This document shows positions 1 to 10,101 of a stretch of DNA of 64,000 nucleotides, piece by piece. The notes beneath the pieces are model-generated. The model was not told the DNA's origin and did not search any database. It worked only from the letters and a program-made list of their open reading frames with translations. Each line of letters begins with the position of its first letter. Position 1 is the stretch's first letter. The DNA is from Haliclona indistincta. Taxonomy: Eukaryota; Porifera; Demospongiae; Haplosclerida; Chalinidae. The translations under genes were made by a program, and so were the position numbers. The DNA lies in contig OZ024792.1 of NCBI GenBank assembly GCA_964017065.1, positions 1,889,254 through 1,953,253 on the forward strand. The letters are read 5' to 3'.

Positions 1-83
1 ATACTATATAGGTGATATCAAAACCCACTATATAAATGAGAATGATAGTAAGTTATATTTTAGCTATAGTTGAAATTTATCAC

Positions 84-2618
84 CTGAAGTTGACATCAAA
101 GTGGTTACATTGATTTGATCACTGTATGGTCCTTGTCCTAAGTTGTTCCTTAGTGCCATCTGGATACTGTACTCAGTTAGTGAACTGAGACCAGTTAGCA
201 TTCTACTAGACTGGCTCAGTGGTATGATGTAGGTGGAGTTGCTACCTCTCCCGATCATTGTCACCAGCATTACGTACTTCAGTGACTGACTGTGGCGTAG
301 TCTGCAGTCAGCTTCTCTCCAAGATACCCAAATAACACTATCTCCAACATGAGTCACTGTGACATTGTCAGGAGCACTAGCAGGAACTGTAGACAAGATT
401 AAAAATAGCAATTGATACAAAGTTTCTCTTACTTTCAGTATCAATTCTCTTGATAGTAATGTTTTTCTGTTGCCCTGGTCCAATATTATTCACTGCTTTC
501 ACAGTTATAGTGTAAGGTACTGTTTGATCAATGTCTGGTAGATCAATACTGGTGTTAGTTGTATTATCATGATCAATATTAAGAGTATCATTACTGCACA
601 GTGGAGTATACTGTAGTTGATACATAGTGACATCGCTACTGTCCTGAGGAAGAACCCATGTGACTGTCCTTGAGGATAAATCAACATGAAGAGAAGTGAC
701 TTGTGATGGAACTGCATTGAAAAGAGTGGTTAACGGTCTAGAATGCATGTTCGCTGACTCACCATCAAATAGAATGCTGGTAGAATTGCTCGCAGGAGAT
801 GCAATATCTATAAAGGCATGGACTACGAAAGTGTAGGTCATTCCACGAGTTAGCCCGCTCAAAATAGCTGGAAAATTATTTCCTTGGATCCTTGTCTCAT
901 CCACAAACCCATTTATCTCTCTGATGATAAACTCTTTAACTTCCTCATCATCAACAGGAGATGCCCATGACACAGAGACACTATCAGCTGACAAAATATG
1001 CACCTCGACATTTTGTGGTGGAGCAGTAGGCCCTAAAAGAGTGGAACTAAATTTGTGTATGACTGCATAAATAGCGAAACCTTGTATTATGATGGATTGA
1101 GTCAATGTAGTGTCTCCTAGTACTGCTGAACAGGTGAAGTTGTTTATCCCACTCACTCCTTCCTGAATGAGCAAGGAGCTATTGTATGCAAAGCTGGATT
1201 CATTGATCAGTTTTTGAGTGACTGTTTCACTATGAGCAGTTGGTATCATCTGCCCATTCCTCATCCAATGAACAATCTCGGAAGCATTGATATAGACAGT
1301 GATGCAATCCACACGATACATGATGTTGTCGTCAGTGATACTTGTCAGAAGTGACCAATTCAGCATCTGAATCTGAGCTATATAAAAAAATTAACACAGA
1401 TTAAGGACATTTCGAATACTAACCTTTTGAGGATACTACAATCAATGGTACAGACTTTGGTCCTAGTAAATCTTGATAAGCTCTAACACTGATATTGTAT
1501 ATGTTGTTGTTGAATAGCTTCACTCCTTCCAGTGTGTACTGTGTGACATTACCAACATCAACTGCTGTAGTGTTAGTGGATTGTGGAGTACTGTACACAA
1601 CATATCCATCAGCTTCTGTAGCATTCACTGCTGTCCAGCTGATGGTGGCACTAGTGGCATTCATGTGAAGTAGAGTCAGGTCAGTGGGAGTGAAGTTGGG
1701 AGCTGAACACAGTGAAATAAAATTTTAGTATAATTATTTTGTACAGTCTCACCTCTGATGTATGTTTGTAAGTCATCAAATGCAATGATAGAGTCGTTGA
1801 CTCTACAAGCCCAGTCATGATCAGCATTGTACTTAGTGAATCCTTGTTCATCAAATTCTGTTTCATCAAACTCTATTTTGTCTGCTCTCCAGACTACCTC
1901 CTCAGAGTAGTCATTTGTGAGAGTAGCACTGTTCAGTGTATTGACAGTAGGAGGGATCTGGCTGTACCCCATTACTGGTGGATCTACAGCATTATAGAAA
2001 GATTGTCCATGTTTCTCTAGAAACATTCCAACAGTGATATTACTGCTACTCAGTCCAGTAGTGATGCAGTGTATTGTGTAGTTTTGAGGAACACTCTTCA
2101 CATCAGTTGGTGGATTAATGTAGATGGCTAATAGGACTGTGTTACCTGCATGAAAAGTTATGTATCACCATTTTTCTGTGGTTTGTCACTCACTCTCAAT
2201 CTGTACACTGATGCTCTGTCCACTGATAGTACATGTGTACAGCTGTTTCCCTGTGAATGAAGCTCCTGTATTATTCTTGTACAGTGTGATGTTAGTGGGG
2301 TCTGATGACTGTGAGCAGGTGAATGGACCAGACCCTCCACTGCACTCCACCTGTGTGCCATTTTTAGTCCACTTTCCTACTTCCATCCCAGTACTACCAG
2401 CCAGTACACAGTGGAGTGGGTTGTCAGCAGTCAGAGCAAAGTCACTGATCACTGTGTACTCTGGGAGACAGTAGCCACCATGCATCAGGTAGATACCTAC
2501 ATCAGTATCACATTAATTCTGTGGTACACTGCAATATGAACATACCTTGTGATGGAGGACAAGTTGAAACAACTGCTTGGATAATCATTACTAACAACAG
2601 ACACGTCTTTGAGTCCAT
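84..2618 (-). CDS. Ig/fibronectin type III receptor-like protein, 5' part (3' end outside window)
   Basis: Hand-spliced exons on the minus strand: 2546-2618, 2194-2496, 1753-2145, 1424-1702, 1081-1377, 763-1032, 433-711 and 84-386. All junctions are GT-AG and phases match. Exon 1 starts MDSKTCLLLVMIIQAVVS, a clear signal peptide. Exon 2 is Ig-like, with CVLAGS...W...YTCTISG. Exon 3 is a Cys-containing extracellular segment that I do not recognise (ends near DDLQTYIR). Exons 4, 6, 7 and 8 each hold one FN3 domain (for example SATISWTAV...YNISVRAY). Exon 5 is a second Ig-like domain. N-glycosylation sequons are frequent. The last visible exon ends at a donor at 82-83, so a transmembrane and cytoplasmic part probably lies beyond position 1. 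Three introns are only 46-51 bp. The architecture fits a cell-surface adhesion protein or receptor (kinase or phosphatase type); the catalytic class cannot be told from this window. Confidence 0.8.
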
Positions 2619-2913
2619 ATTTAGCTGTACTGAAGACTGGTAGCTGTCAGTACGATTATGTTAGAGCCGTATCAATCGTGGTGTTTGGTTTGCAGGACTA
2701 TTGTTGTTCACAACAACACTATTGTTACAATAACAAACTCATTTACAGCACAATGGGTGATATCTATACATCATTTACGAACAGACTATTTCTCATTCAG
2801 CAGAAAACATCATTATTACTGAAAACAGCAATTTTACAACACATGATAGACAGTGTATTGTACACAGTGTCAATAGCAGAGTGGGTTGGGGTCAGTCATC
2901 AACAGATCAAGAC

Positions 2914-3988
2914 TTACTTCTTGTTAAATTGTTTTGCTATCTTAAGCGCTGTAGAGATGACAATGACAAGTTAACAATTCCTAGCTAACATAAGCTGTCA
3001 ACTCACCAGCATCCCGAGGGTGTGGTTCGCCCCTTCGGCAGTACTCCTGTCCAATACACTTGCCCTTCACAAGAAAATTCTGCAAAAACAATCCGATATT
3101 ATTTTGGATACTGAACACTGTTTTATAGTGAACATAATTCATAACATGATGATCTCCTAAGTTTGAGTGAGAAAGTACGATGGTGCTTGTGAAAAAGTTC
3201 TACCAAGAGTGTAACATTCATTCGGGAAGTGGTTTGGTTAAAATAACAAGTCTTAAAGCAAAGTAATTTTTTCGACACTCATTTCATCTAGCGCAATATT
3301 ATGATTAAGCCTTTAGTAATGAAGAAAATAATATTCCGATTACGTGCTTACATATTGTAGATAAGGTTCTTCAGAGACAAACTCCACAGTGGGAGTTTTC
3401 TGATTCTCATCGACTTCAAAACTGAAAACAGCAATCCTACAGATTGAGGTTTAAAACATAAAAATGAACAATGACGATGTATTGTACCTCCAGTCAGTAC
3501 CCCATGGATATTGTATATTTAACATGTATGGGTCCCAGTTATTGAGCAGCCATATTGGTTGTCTTGCTCGACCACAGTTATACCATCGATCAGCGAGTTG
3601 ACACACCTGTTATAAGTGTATCATAAATTATTATACCATAATGACAGTTGTTGCATGTCTACAAGCAAGCTTTGCTCACTGCACTGTCTTTTCCTGGAGG
3701 TGATATCTGGTCCTGACACTCGTATCCACCACATGGGCTCCACAAGTAGGTGTAGTTACGAGAGTCAGTCAGTCTTACTCTGAAGGAGCACACGACCAAT
3801 GACATGTGCTGGCTCAGTCTCGTGACTCACGGATATGAGAATACGTTTGAAATATCGAAGGATGTTCCGTTGAAGATGGCTTTGCACGGATTCCCGGGGT
3901 CTGGAGTCATCTGTGCAGCCTCTGCGGGCTGATGCACGATCGCCTGCAGCAGCAGAGCTACGGCGAAGAAGCTGAGCACACGCGCCAT
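2914..3988 (-). CDS. Small secreted MRH-like protein, paralogue 1
   Basis: Six exons (3831-3988, 3680-3779, 3488-3606, 3352-3436, 3007-3079, 2914-2948) give a 189-residue protein; exon lengths sum to 570 nt. I chose the MARVLSFF start because a signal peptide follows directly (to about AEAAQ); an in-frame Met further upstream would put polar sequence first. The mature part has NGTSFDISNVF, a W-x-P-C...C segment, DSAVCQ, a YNCGR motif, PWGTDWR and a late C-x4-YC pair. Spaced cysteines with AVCQ and a terminal beta-strand segment resemble the mannose-6-phosphate-receptor-homology fold, but this is pattern recognition only and ligand binding is not shown. The downstream paralogue has the same exon phases. 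The last exon, coding a short basic tail, is the least certain. Introns are about 50-270 bp. Confidence 0.72.
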
Positions 3989-4116
3989 GATCAGCAATGA
4001 GTGAAAACGAGCCCCACCCATTTTTCGAGATACCGTATGAATCGCATAATTGGAATTTACAGACAGAAACAGCAATTGAGTCTTATTTACACATTCACGT
4101 AGACAGAAATCAGCTG

Positions 4117-5442
4117 CTAAAGGTTTCCACCATTGACATAGCGCTGTGTAGTTCGAGGAATCTGAAGAACATAATAATTATGCATAATGAAAAAACCGTC
4201 TTTCATGCAGTTCTTACAGGAGAAGGCAGGAGTTCCCCTTCTTGGCAGTATGGCTGCCCAATGCACTTCCCTCTCACTACAAAGTTCTGTTACAGTATAA
4301 ATAAACACATGCAAGTCAGTGAAATGAGCACTCACATATTGGCGGTAGGGTTGTTCACCGTCAAAATGAATTGTACTTTCAATCTGATCCTTATCAACAT
4401 AGAACTTAAAAACGGCAATCCTATGACACAAAGAAAATTCGATTATTTTGCAACCACAAAAAATAGTTCATGAAAGAAATTAGAAGATATTTGAGGGGCT
4501 CCAGTCAAAAAGGGACTTAAAACGTATTTCGGTTGAAAATTGAGCTAAACGCAAAATCGAGAAGTCTGATGTCTGGAGAACAAACTGGGAAAATATAGAG
4601 GCGGTAGCCCTTCGCTTTGTTGCACAGCAGCGACGCGAGCAAAGCCGAGTAATTATAGGCGTGATGGGGCGGAGTTTCAATGATAGAGCCGCGCTTACTA
4701 CAAGTCTTGCAGGTGGTTGATAAGCGACTAAAACTGTAGTGAAATGATGTATCTATGTGAAAAAACCTTTACAAGTCGATGAAAAAGGAAAGAACTTTGC
4801 TCTGCACGAGATTGTTTTACACATAATGTCGCAATACTTATACCGGTTGTTCTTTTATTTGTTATTCAAAATAATTTTGTAACGTTTAATTGCCGTTTTT
4901 GAACGGAGGTGCTCATTTGTAAGACTCGAACCCTTCCTTCATCATTACCTTCCATCTGTTCCCCATGGATACTGTACCTCAAATGAGTAGATTGGGTAAT
5001 ATCCATTCAGCAACCATATTGGCTCTCTCACACGACCACAGTTGAACCACTGGTCAGCATCTTGACACACCTGCAGTGGGTGGAGTGATCACTACTTGGT
5101 CTCGGGTATAGTATAGCTCACAGCACTGTCTCCATTGGGCGGATCGACCTGATCTAAGCACTTGAGACCATTACAGTCCCAGTAGTATGTGTACCCACGA
5201 GGATCACTGATCTTTACACTGTGTGCGTGGATAAAAAGGCGGCTACTTAGTTACTTTAAGACAGTGAAGGGTTTCACTCACGGATAGTCAAAAATATCAG
5301 AAATGTTGAACAGCGTTCCGTTGCAGCGGGACACGCAAGGGTTGGCGGGCTGGGGAGTGCATTGTGCAGCATCGGAAAGCTGCAATAGCGCGCCCAGAAC
5401 TAGACAGCTGCCAGCAAGAAGGAAGAGAAGTTTGGTGACCAT
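4117..5442 (-). CDS. Small secreted MRH-like protein, paralogue 2
   Basis: Exons 5282-5442, 5122-5218, 4949-5070, 4336-4420, 4218-4286 and 4117-4161 sum to 579 nt (192 residues). The start MVTKLLFLLAGS opens a signal peptide ending near LSDAAQ. Order and spacing of cysteines match paralogue 1: NPC, NGTLFNISDIF, DSAVCQ, FNCGR, PWGTDGR, GKCIGQPYC. Five of five intron positions and phases are shared, so the two arose by tandem duplication. Intron 3 (4421-4948) is about ten times longer than its counterpart and may hold inserted sequence. If the donor at 4216-4217 is not used, the protein would instead end at a TGA at 4203-4205. Likely secreted; function unknown. Confidence 0.72.
4421..4948 (-). 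other. Enlarged intron of MRH-like paralogue 2
   Basis: This 528-bp intron replaces one of about 51 bp in the paralogue. It contains an open stretch on the minus strand (4480-4680) with no recognisable product. I see no terminal inverted repeat or target duplication that would identify an inserted element. Confidence 0.5.
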
Positions 5443-6038
5443 TGCTGCGTGCATGCCTTGCTAGAATCAGCCACACCTACAAATGACGTCACGCAGCGTC
5501 AAGCAAAGACCAGTCTACATTTTAGTATGATTTTAGCCAGCTATATTTGTAGCTACAACTGAGAATAAACAAAATTCAAATACTCTGAAAATCTTTAACT
5601 AAAACTATGTTCTGGTTTGTAGCAAAAAATTAAGCATTGGAGCATTGGCTGATGCATAAGATGATTAGCCACTGGTTGATAACTTGTTACTATGGCGATT
5701 TTGTGAATTAGTCTCAAATACCTTCTGCATCGGGACAGTTGGGATGCCAAGTTAAAACAGCATGTCGGCTTGACTCATCTTTTATCTCTTTAGTCATGGT
5801 GGGCAGACTCACGGTCATTCCTTAGGGATGTATGAGTCAGTACCTTGCTAGAATCATGCAGCCACATCCACAGACACACAATGACATGACTTCATGCAAT
5901 TTTAATTTTGAAAAAAGATACATACTGTTTGAAAACAAGGGAACTATGACGTACGTACATGTGCACAATGCTAACACCAAAATACAAATGCAGACATGTC
6001 CAATTACTCTACTGTGAATTATGTATTCATCAATAAGT
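5443..6038. other. Intergenic region holding the left edge of the tandem duplication
   Basis: No gene recognised. From about 5775 onward the sequence (CTCTTTAGTCA, then TGGTGGGCAGACTCA) reappears at about 17795-17860, apart from an extra stretch of about 50 bp in the second copy. The left boundary of the duplicated unit therefore lies near 5775. Confidence 0.6.
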
Positions 6039-7415
6039 TTAGTCACCGGCTGATAACTTGGAAAGATGCACTTGCAAAGACTTTTGAACATCCAGAAAAG
6101 GTGTCGATATGTACGGGATACCATGTTTGATGCACACGTCTTTAACAATCGAACTTATCTTCTTCAACAAGCGTGGCTTAAACGTTGGAAAGAGGTGATG
6201 TTCAATGTGATAATTGAAGTATCCATAATGAAACTCGATGAAAGCTAGAAACCAACTAGTAGGGTACCAATTGCCAGAGGTTCGTACTTGTACTTCAGCC
6301 CAGGACAGCTTATTGTGGTAATTGCTCACGTCTTCTAATTCTCCTAGCATCCAATGATTCTCTTCATGATCGTTGAAAAGCAAGGCAAAGGCAACAAACG
6401 AAGTTGCAATTGTGTATGCCGCAAATACTGCAAGTCCCATCCAAAATCCATGCAAATGAAAGCAGAAGATGACCTCAAGAAATAAGATTCCCTTAGCAAA
6501 TAAGTGTGCCACCATATCATAGGTGTTTCGGCAGTATTTTTTATACAAAAAAATCCATGCAGTCGTATGCAGTATCTTGGCTGGAAGGTAGAGGGAAATA
6601 GCTAACCAGAAGTAGATATACTGGAATTGATGGTGGCCCCTATGTTTCATGTACTTGTGGATACGTACGCCTATGTAAGGATAAGAATTGGTTTGATGGT
6701 CAATAGACGAATGTGGTTGATTGTGGTGTGTTTGATGGGCGATCTGCCAATCTAAGCCTGACATTCCACACAAGTCGAAAAGGTGCATTGCTATGAAGTC
6801 AAGTAGAGGGCTATTGGTGAAGCCAGAATGAGTAGCCATGTGAGCAATGTTAGCCATCATGCAGATGGAATGAAGACCCAATAGCACTGCAGCAAGAAGC
6901 GAGCCTTTTACCCACGCCAGGTATGAGAGAGAGAAGTGGATAATTAAGTAATAGCATATGAATGCTACCCCTTCGACAAATGTATAATGTGTCTTCTCAT
7001 TAGAATTTTTCAGGAAGCAAGAGACACCAGTTTTTAAGTCCTGCCAGAACTCGTCTCCCTCTGTGTCTTTGTAGACAATACGATCCAAAAATGGACTTTT
7101 GTTACCACTACGTAACTTGTCACCAGAAACATCAATGCGACCAACACGTTTAATATTATTTCTCCTCAAAAAGCTACCACTCTTCAGCCACTCTTCCACC
7201 TTCGTATTCACATGTGCCGACGAAAACAATCCACTGCAATCTGTTCCCAGATGGCCTCTGAAGGTGTCTCCGAACGGGTGCTTGTCTATAAAGTGAGTAA
7301 CATCATATACAATTCCATTGATAGAAAGCCATCCATCAGAGTAAGTTGAATGTTGCTTTAACTCCTTATAAGTAACATAGCTTGGATCACACGCAATTTG
7401 GCATTTGGTAGACAT
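6039..7415 (-). CDS. Cytochrome b5-fused fatty acid desaturase, copy 1
   Basis: Single-exon 458-residue protein starting MSTKCQIA. The N-terminal cytochrome b5 domain (about 15-95) has the haem motif HPFG (usual form HPGG) and a second histidine in SSAHVN. A membrane desaturase domain follows with box 1 HMATH, box 2 HQTHH and box 3 HIEHH, plus four or more hydrophobic segments. The fusion and length are those of front-end acyl desaturases (delta-5, -6, -8 class), which insert double bonds on the carboxyl side of existing ones in the ER using electrons from the b5 domain. Family members normally have Q as the first residue of box 3; here it is H, so regioselectivity cannot be assigned. Sponges make unusual delta-5,9 acids, which makes a role there a reasonable guess only. 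A near-identical copy lies 12 kb away, differing at about 25 residues. Confidence 0.93.
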   Translation of the reverse strand: MSTKCQIACDPSYVTYKELKQHSTYSDGWLSINGIVYDVTHFIDKHPFGDTFRGHLGTDCSGLFSSAHVNTKVEEWLKSGSFLRRNNIKRVGRIDVSGDKLRSGNKSPFLDRIVYKDTEGDEFWQDLKTGVSCFLKNSNEKTHYTFVEGVAFICYYLIIHFSLSYLAWVKGSLLAAVLLGLHSICMMANIAHMATHSGFTNSPLLDFIAMHLFDLCGMSGLDWQIAHQTHHNQPHSSIDHQTNSYPYIGVRIHKYMKHRGHHQFQYIYFWLAISLYLPAKILHTTAWIFLYKKYCRNTYDMVAHLFAKGILFLEVIFCFHLHGFWMGLAVFAAYTIATSFVAFALLFNDHEENHWMLGELEDVSNYHNKLSWAEVQVRTSGNWYPTSWFLAFIEFHYGYFNYHIEHHLFPTFKPRLLKKISSIVKDVCIKHGIPYISTPFLDVQKSLQVHLSKLSAGD

Positions 7416-7654
7416 TGCCTGTTAGCTAACAATAGGACCAATTTCTTTTGGATTAAGTAGCACTGGAATAAACTACAACTACAGCAGTGCACTAGTGGCG
7501 GCACAGTTATAGCTATTCTGTTTGAAGAATTTCAGATTAAAATTGGTGGTAGCTAGCCCATCTACTTAATTGAATTACCTAATTGTCCAACTACCACAAT
7601 TACTAGTAAGCCATAACAACTCTGGTGCACTCAGGTAGTTAGAAACATTTCTAT

Positions 7655-7830
7655 TCACATGATCTATTCCCAAGTGATAATGTTTCCGAACAAATATTCA
7701 TCTATGAATAAGTGAGTAACTTTATATCAGAACGGAATGTTGAGCATTACTTTAGCTTCTTGTAAGTGACATAACATTATTTTGTCTCGGCCACATGCAG
7801 TTTGGCATTCAGTAGACATTGCCTAGCTTA
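7655..7830 (-). pseudogene. Degenerate 5' fragment of the desaturase gene
   Basis: Between the intact desaturase start and the next elements, the minus strand again shows the region around the HPFG motif through to the start codon. For example, CTATGAATAAGTGAGTAAC and GGCATTCAGTAGACATTGCC are recognisable versions of sequence at 7290-7420. Frame is lost and large parts are missing. This is a third, decayed desaturase copy directly upstream of copy 1. Confidence 0.7.
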
Positions 7831-7960
7831 GCTAACAGTCAAATTTCTTTTGTGCAAAGTGAAAATGAGTACAGCTGGAACAGTGCACATCTTTACCATA
7901 ATTATAGCGGGCAATTAATTCACCAAAATCTGGTTTTCTATTACAGTCAGCAGCCAGCAC

Positions 7961-8134
7961 AGCACCCACTGATGTAGGAATGCATGGTCTGTTAGCCAAT
8001 AAATTAAGTTGGCTACCATTGTGTGTTACCTCCTTGTTGGTTTACATTGTGGGCCAGTGGCAGATTTCTTCATTGCAAATCTACCATCTCTACGTCCTTT
8101 TGATTTCGTCAGAAATCTTTTTAAATTTCTTTTA
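7961..8134. mobile_element. Solo arm of a palindromic MITE
   Basis: This stretch is a diverged copy of one arm (15221-15361) of the palindromic element inside the hydrolase pseudogene. Shared segments include CACTGATGTAGG, TGGTCTGTTAG, CCTTGTTGGTTTACATTGTG and CCTTTTGATTTCGT. The second arm is absent, so only half an element remains. Confidence 0.75.
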
Positions 8135-8201
8135 ACTATTGATTATCTTTGTGCATGCATCGCGGCTTCACATTTCATGCACATTTGCAGTGACTGAGCA
8201 A

Positions 8202-8237
8202 CTCTACTAGGTAGCATGAAACTGCTACCTAGTAGAG
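8202..8237. repeat. Perfect 15-bp hairpin
   Basis: CTCTACTAGGTAGCA is followed by a 6-base spacer and its exact reverse complement TGCTACCTAGTAGAG. In the second duplication unit the same hairpin (from 20356) is intact for the left arm, but the right arm is cut after TGCTACCTAG by a retroelement insertion. Confidence 0.85.
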
Positions 8238-8655
8238 CTGGTAAAATGCGAATGAAGCATTGTGTGTAAAAAGCACTGCTTGGATGATAGTGATGAAAAA
8301 TGACGTAGTGAGAATGACATCACCGAATGTCGACGATGAAGCGGCCATGGAGCTCATCCTAGGTAAGTGGCCAGTTCAATCATTTGATCTATGATTTGAC
8401 TTACTAGCCGACTGAGTTAGGGAGTAGTCACTTTACTCACTTACGGTCTCGCCTTCGTCTGTCGGTGTACACGTGCTCGTTCAGACAGCCCAACTACCAC
8501 TTTCTATGATTCCACGTCCATGTGGCGGCGGGTCGTTGGCAGGCTGATTGACAGATACAGCATCAATAATAATTATCTGCAGACAACGTTAGCAAAAATA
8601 AATGTGACGAGTCGGATCATGAGCAAGAAGGTGAAAACAGTGTGTAATTATAATA

Positions 8656-10101
8656 GAGTAATTGATCAAACTTCGTCCGGTATCAATAATCGGCAATCCG
8701 TATACCGAGAGAAAAAGGACTTTCCAGTTAGCGACTGTATGTTTCAAGAGCTGTTCATGTCCCTATAAAGTAGTGATAATTATAAGCGCTGATCTTTCCC
8801 AGAGACGGAACTGTGATACAAAGGAAGACGCTGACGAATAGTATCAATCTTCGTCATACAGGGACTTAACTCCGTCTTTGTGATTTATTGCTAAGCCGCA
8901 GCTGGCGCTGCTAACAAAAACACTTGCATGCAACTCCCACTAGTTAGCTCTACTAGGAAGCACAACGGCGCCAAACTGCAAAGCGTCCTCTTTCCTGTAA
9001 GGCATGACGAATTTACGAACGGAAATTGCTGACTATGCAATTAATAAAAATTAAGTTTTATGTCAAAAATATTAGTGAGAGGATTATAATTTTTAGGATT
9101 TGAAAGTGTCGAACAATAGTTCAGATCCTCCTGTTGACAACTGTAACAAATCAATAAACATGATTGTTTGAGGATAATTTCATTATTATGTACCTCCTCT
9201 TATTACTGAACGTAGTGGTGTTACACATACTCAGCGAGGAATGAAGTCGAAGACTTCTTGACAATAATTGTTAACCAAAATATCATGTGATATGTGTTTG
9301 TCAGACTCAGACAGCTCTAGTGGTGTTACACGTACTCAGTGAGGAGTGAAGTCAAAGATTTCTATTGGTATGTTGAAATTGTTAACCTTTGACATGTGCT
9401 TGTCAGATTCAGACAGCTCTGTTGGTGTTACACGTACTCAGAAATTGAAACCTCCTGTTGGTATGTTGAAATTGTTAACCAAAATATAACTTGATACATG
9501 TACTTGTAAACACATGCAGATTCAGATCTAAAGCTGTACAAGAGCAAGTTAATAAGAGGAGGTACATAATAATGAAATTACAATTATTTTTATTGATTTT
9601 TTTACAGTTGTCAACAGGAAGATCTGAAATAATTATTATTCAGCACTTTCAAATCCTCAATCATTAAAAATTATAATCCTCTTACTAATATTTGACATAA
9701 AACATAATAGTTATTAATTGCATAGTCAGCAATTTTCGTTCGTAAATTCGTCATGCCTTACAGGAAAGAGGACGCTTGTAGTTTGGCGCCGTTGTGCTTC
9801 CTTGTAGAGCTAACTAGTGGGAGTTGCATGCAAGTGTTTTTGTTAGCAGCGCCAGCTGCGGCTTAGCAATAAATCACAAAGACGGAGTTAAGTCCCTGTA
9901 TGACGAAGATTGATACTATTCGTCAGCGTCTTCCTTTGTATCACAGTTCCGTCTCTGGGAAAGATCAGCGCTTATAATTATCACTACTTTATAGGGACAT
10001 GAACAGCTCTTGAAACATACAGTCGCTAACTGGAAAGTCCTTTTTCTCTCGGCATACGGATTGCCGATTATTGATACCGGACGAAGTTTGATCAATTACT
10101 C
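8656..10101. mobile_element. Foldback DNA transposon with ~550-bp terminal inverted repeats
   Basis: Arms 8656-9206 and 9550-10101 are long inverted copies of each other. Both ends begin GAGTAATTGATC when read inwards and are flanked by TA (8654-8655 and 10102-10103). The paralogous site in unit 2 (about 22613-22630) lacks the element, has a single TA and matches both flanks, so this is a true insertion with TA target-site duplication, as in Tc1/mariner-type transposition. The centre (9207-9549) has about three imperfect repeats of roughly 110 bp carrying GTGTTACACGTACTCAG. No transposase is encoded; the element is non-autonomous. Confidence 0.9.

Noticed and set aside
2609..2974. 121-codon plus-strand ORF
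   Set aside because: Overlaps the first exon of the Ig/FN3 gene and the last exon of the MRH-like gene in antisense; no recognisable features.
8520..8768. 82-codon ORF
   Set aside because: It crosses the left border of the foldback transposon, so it is a chance fusion of flank and element sequence.
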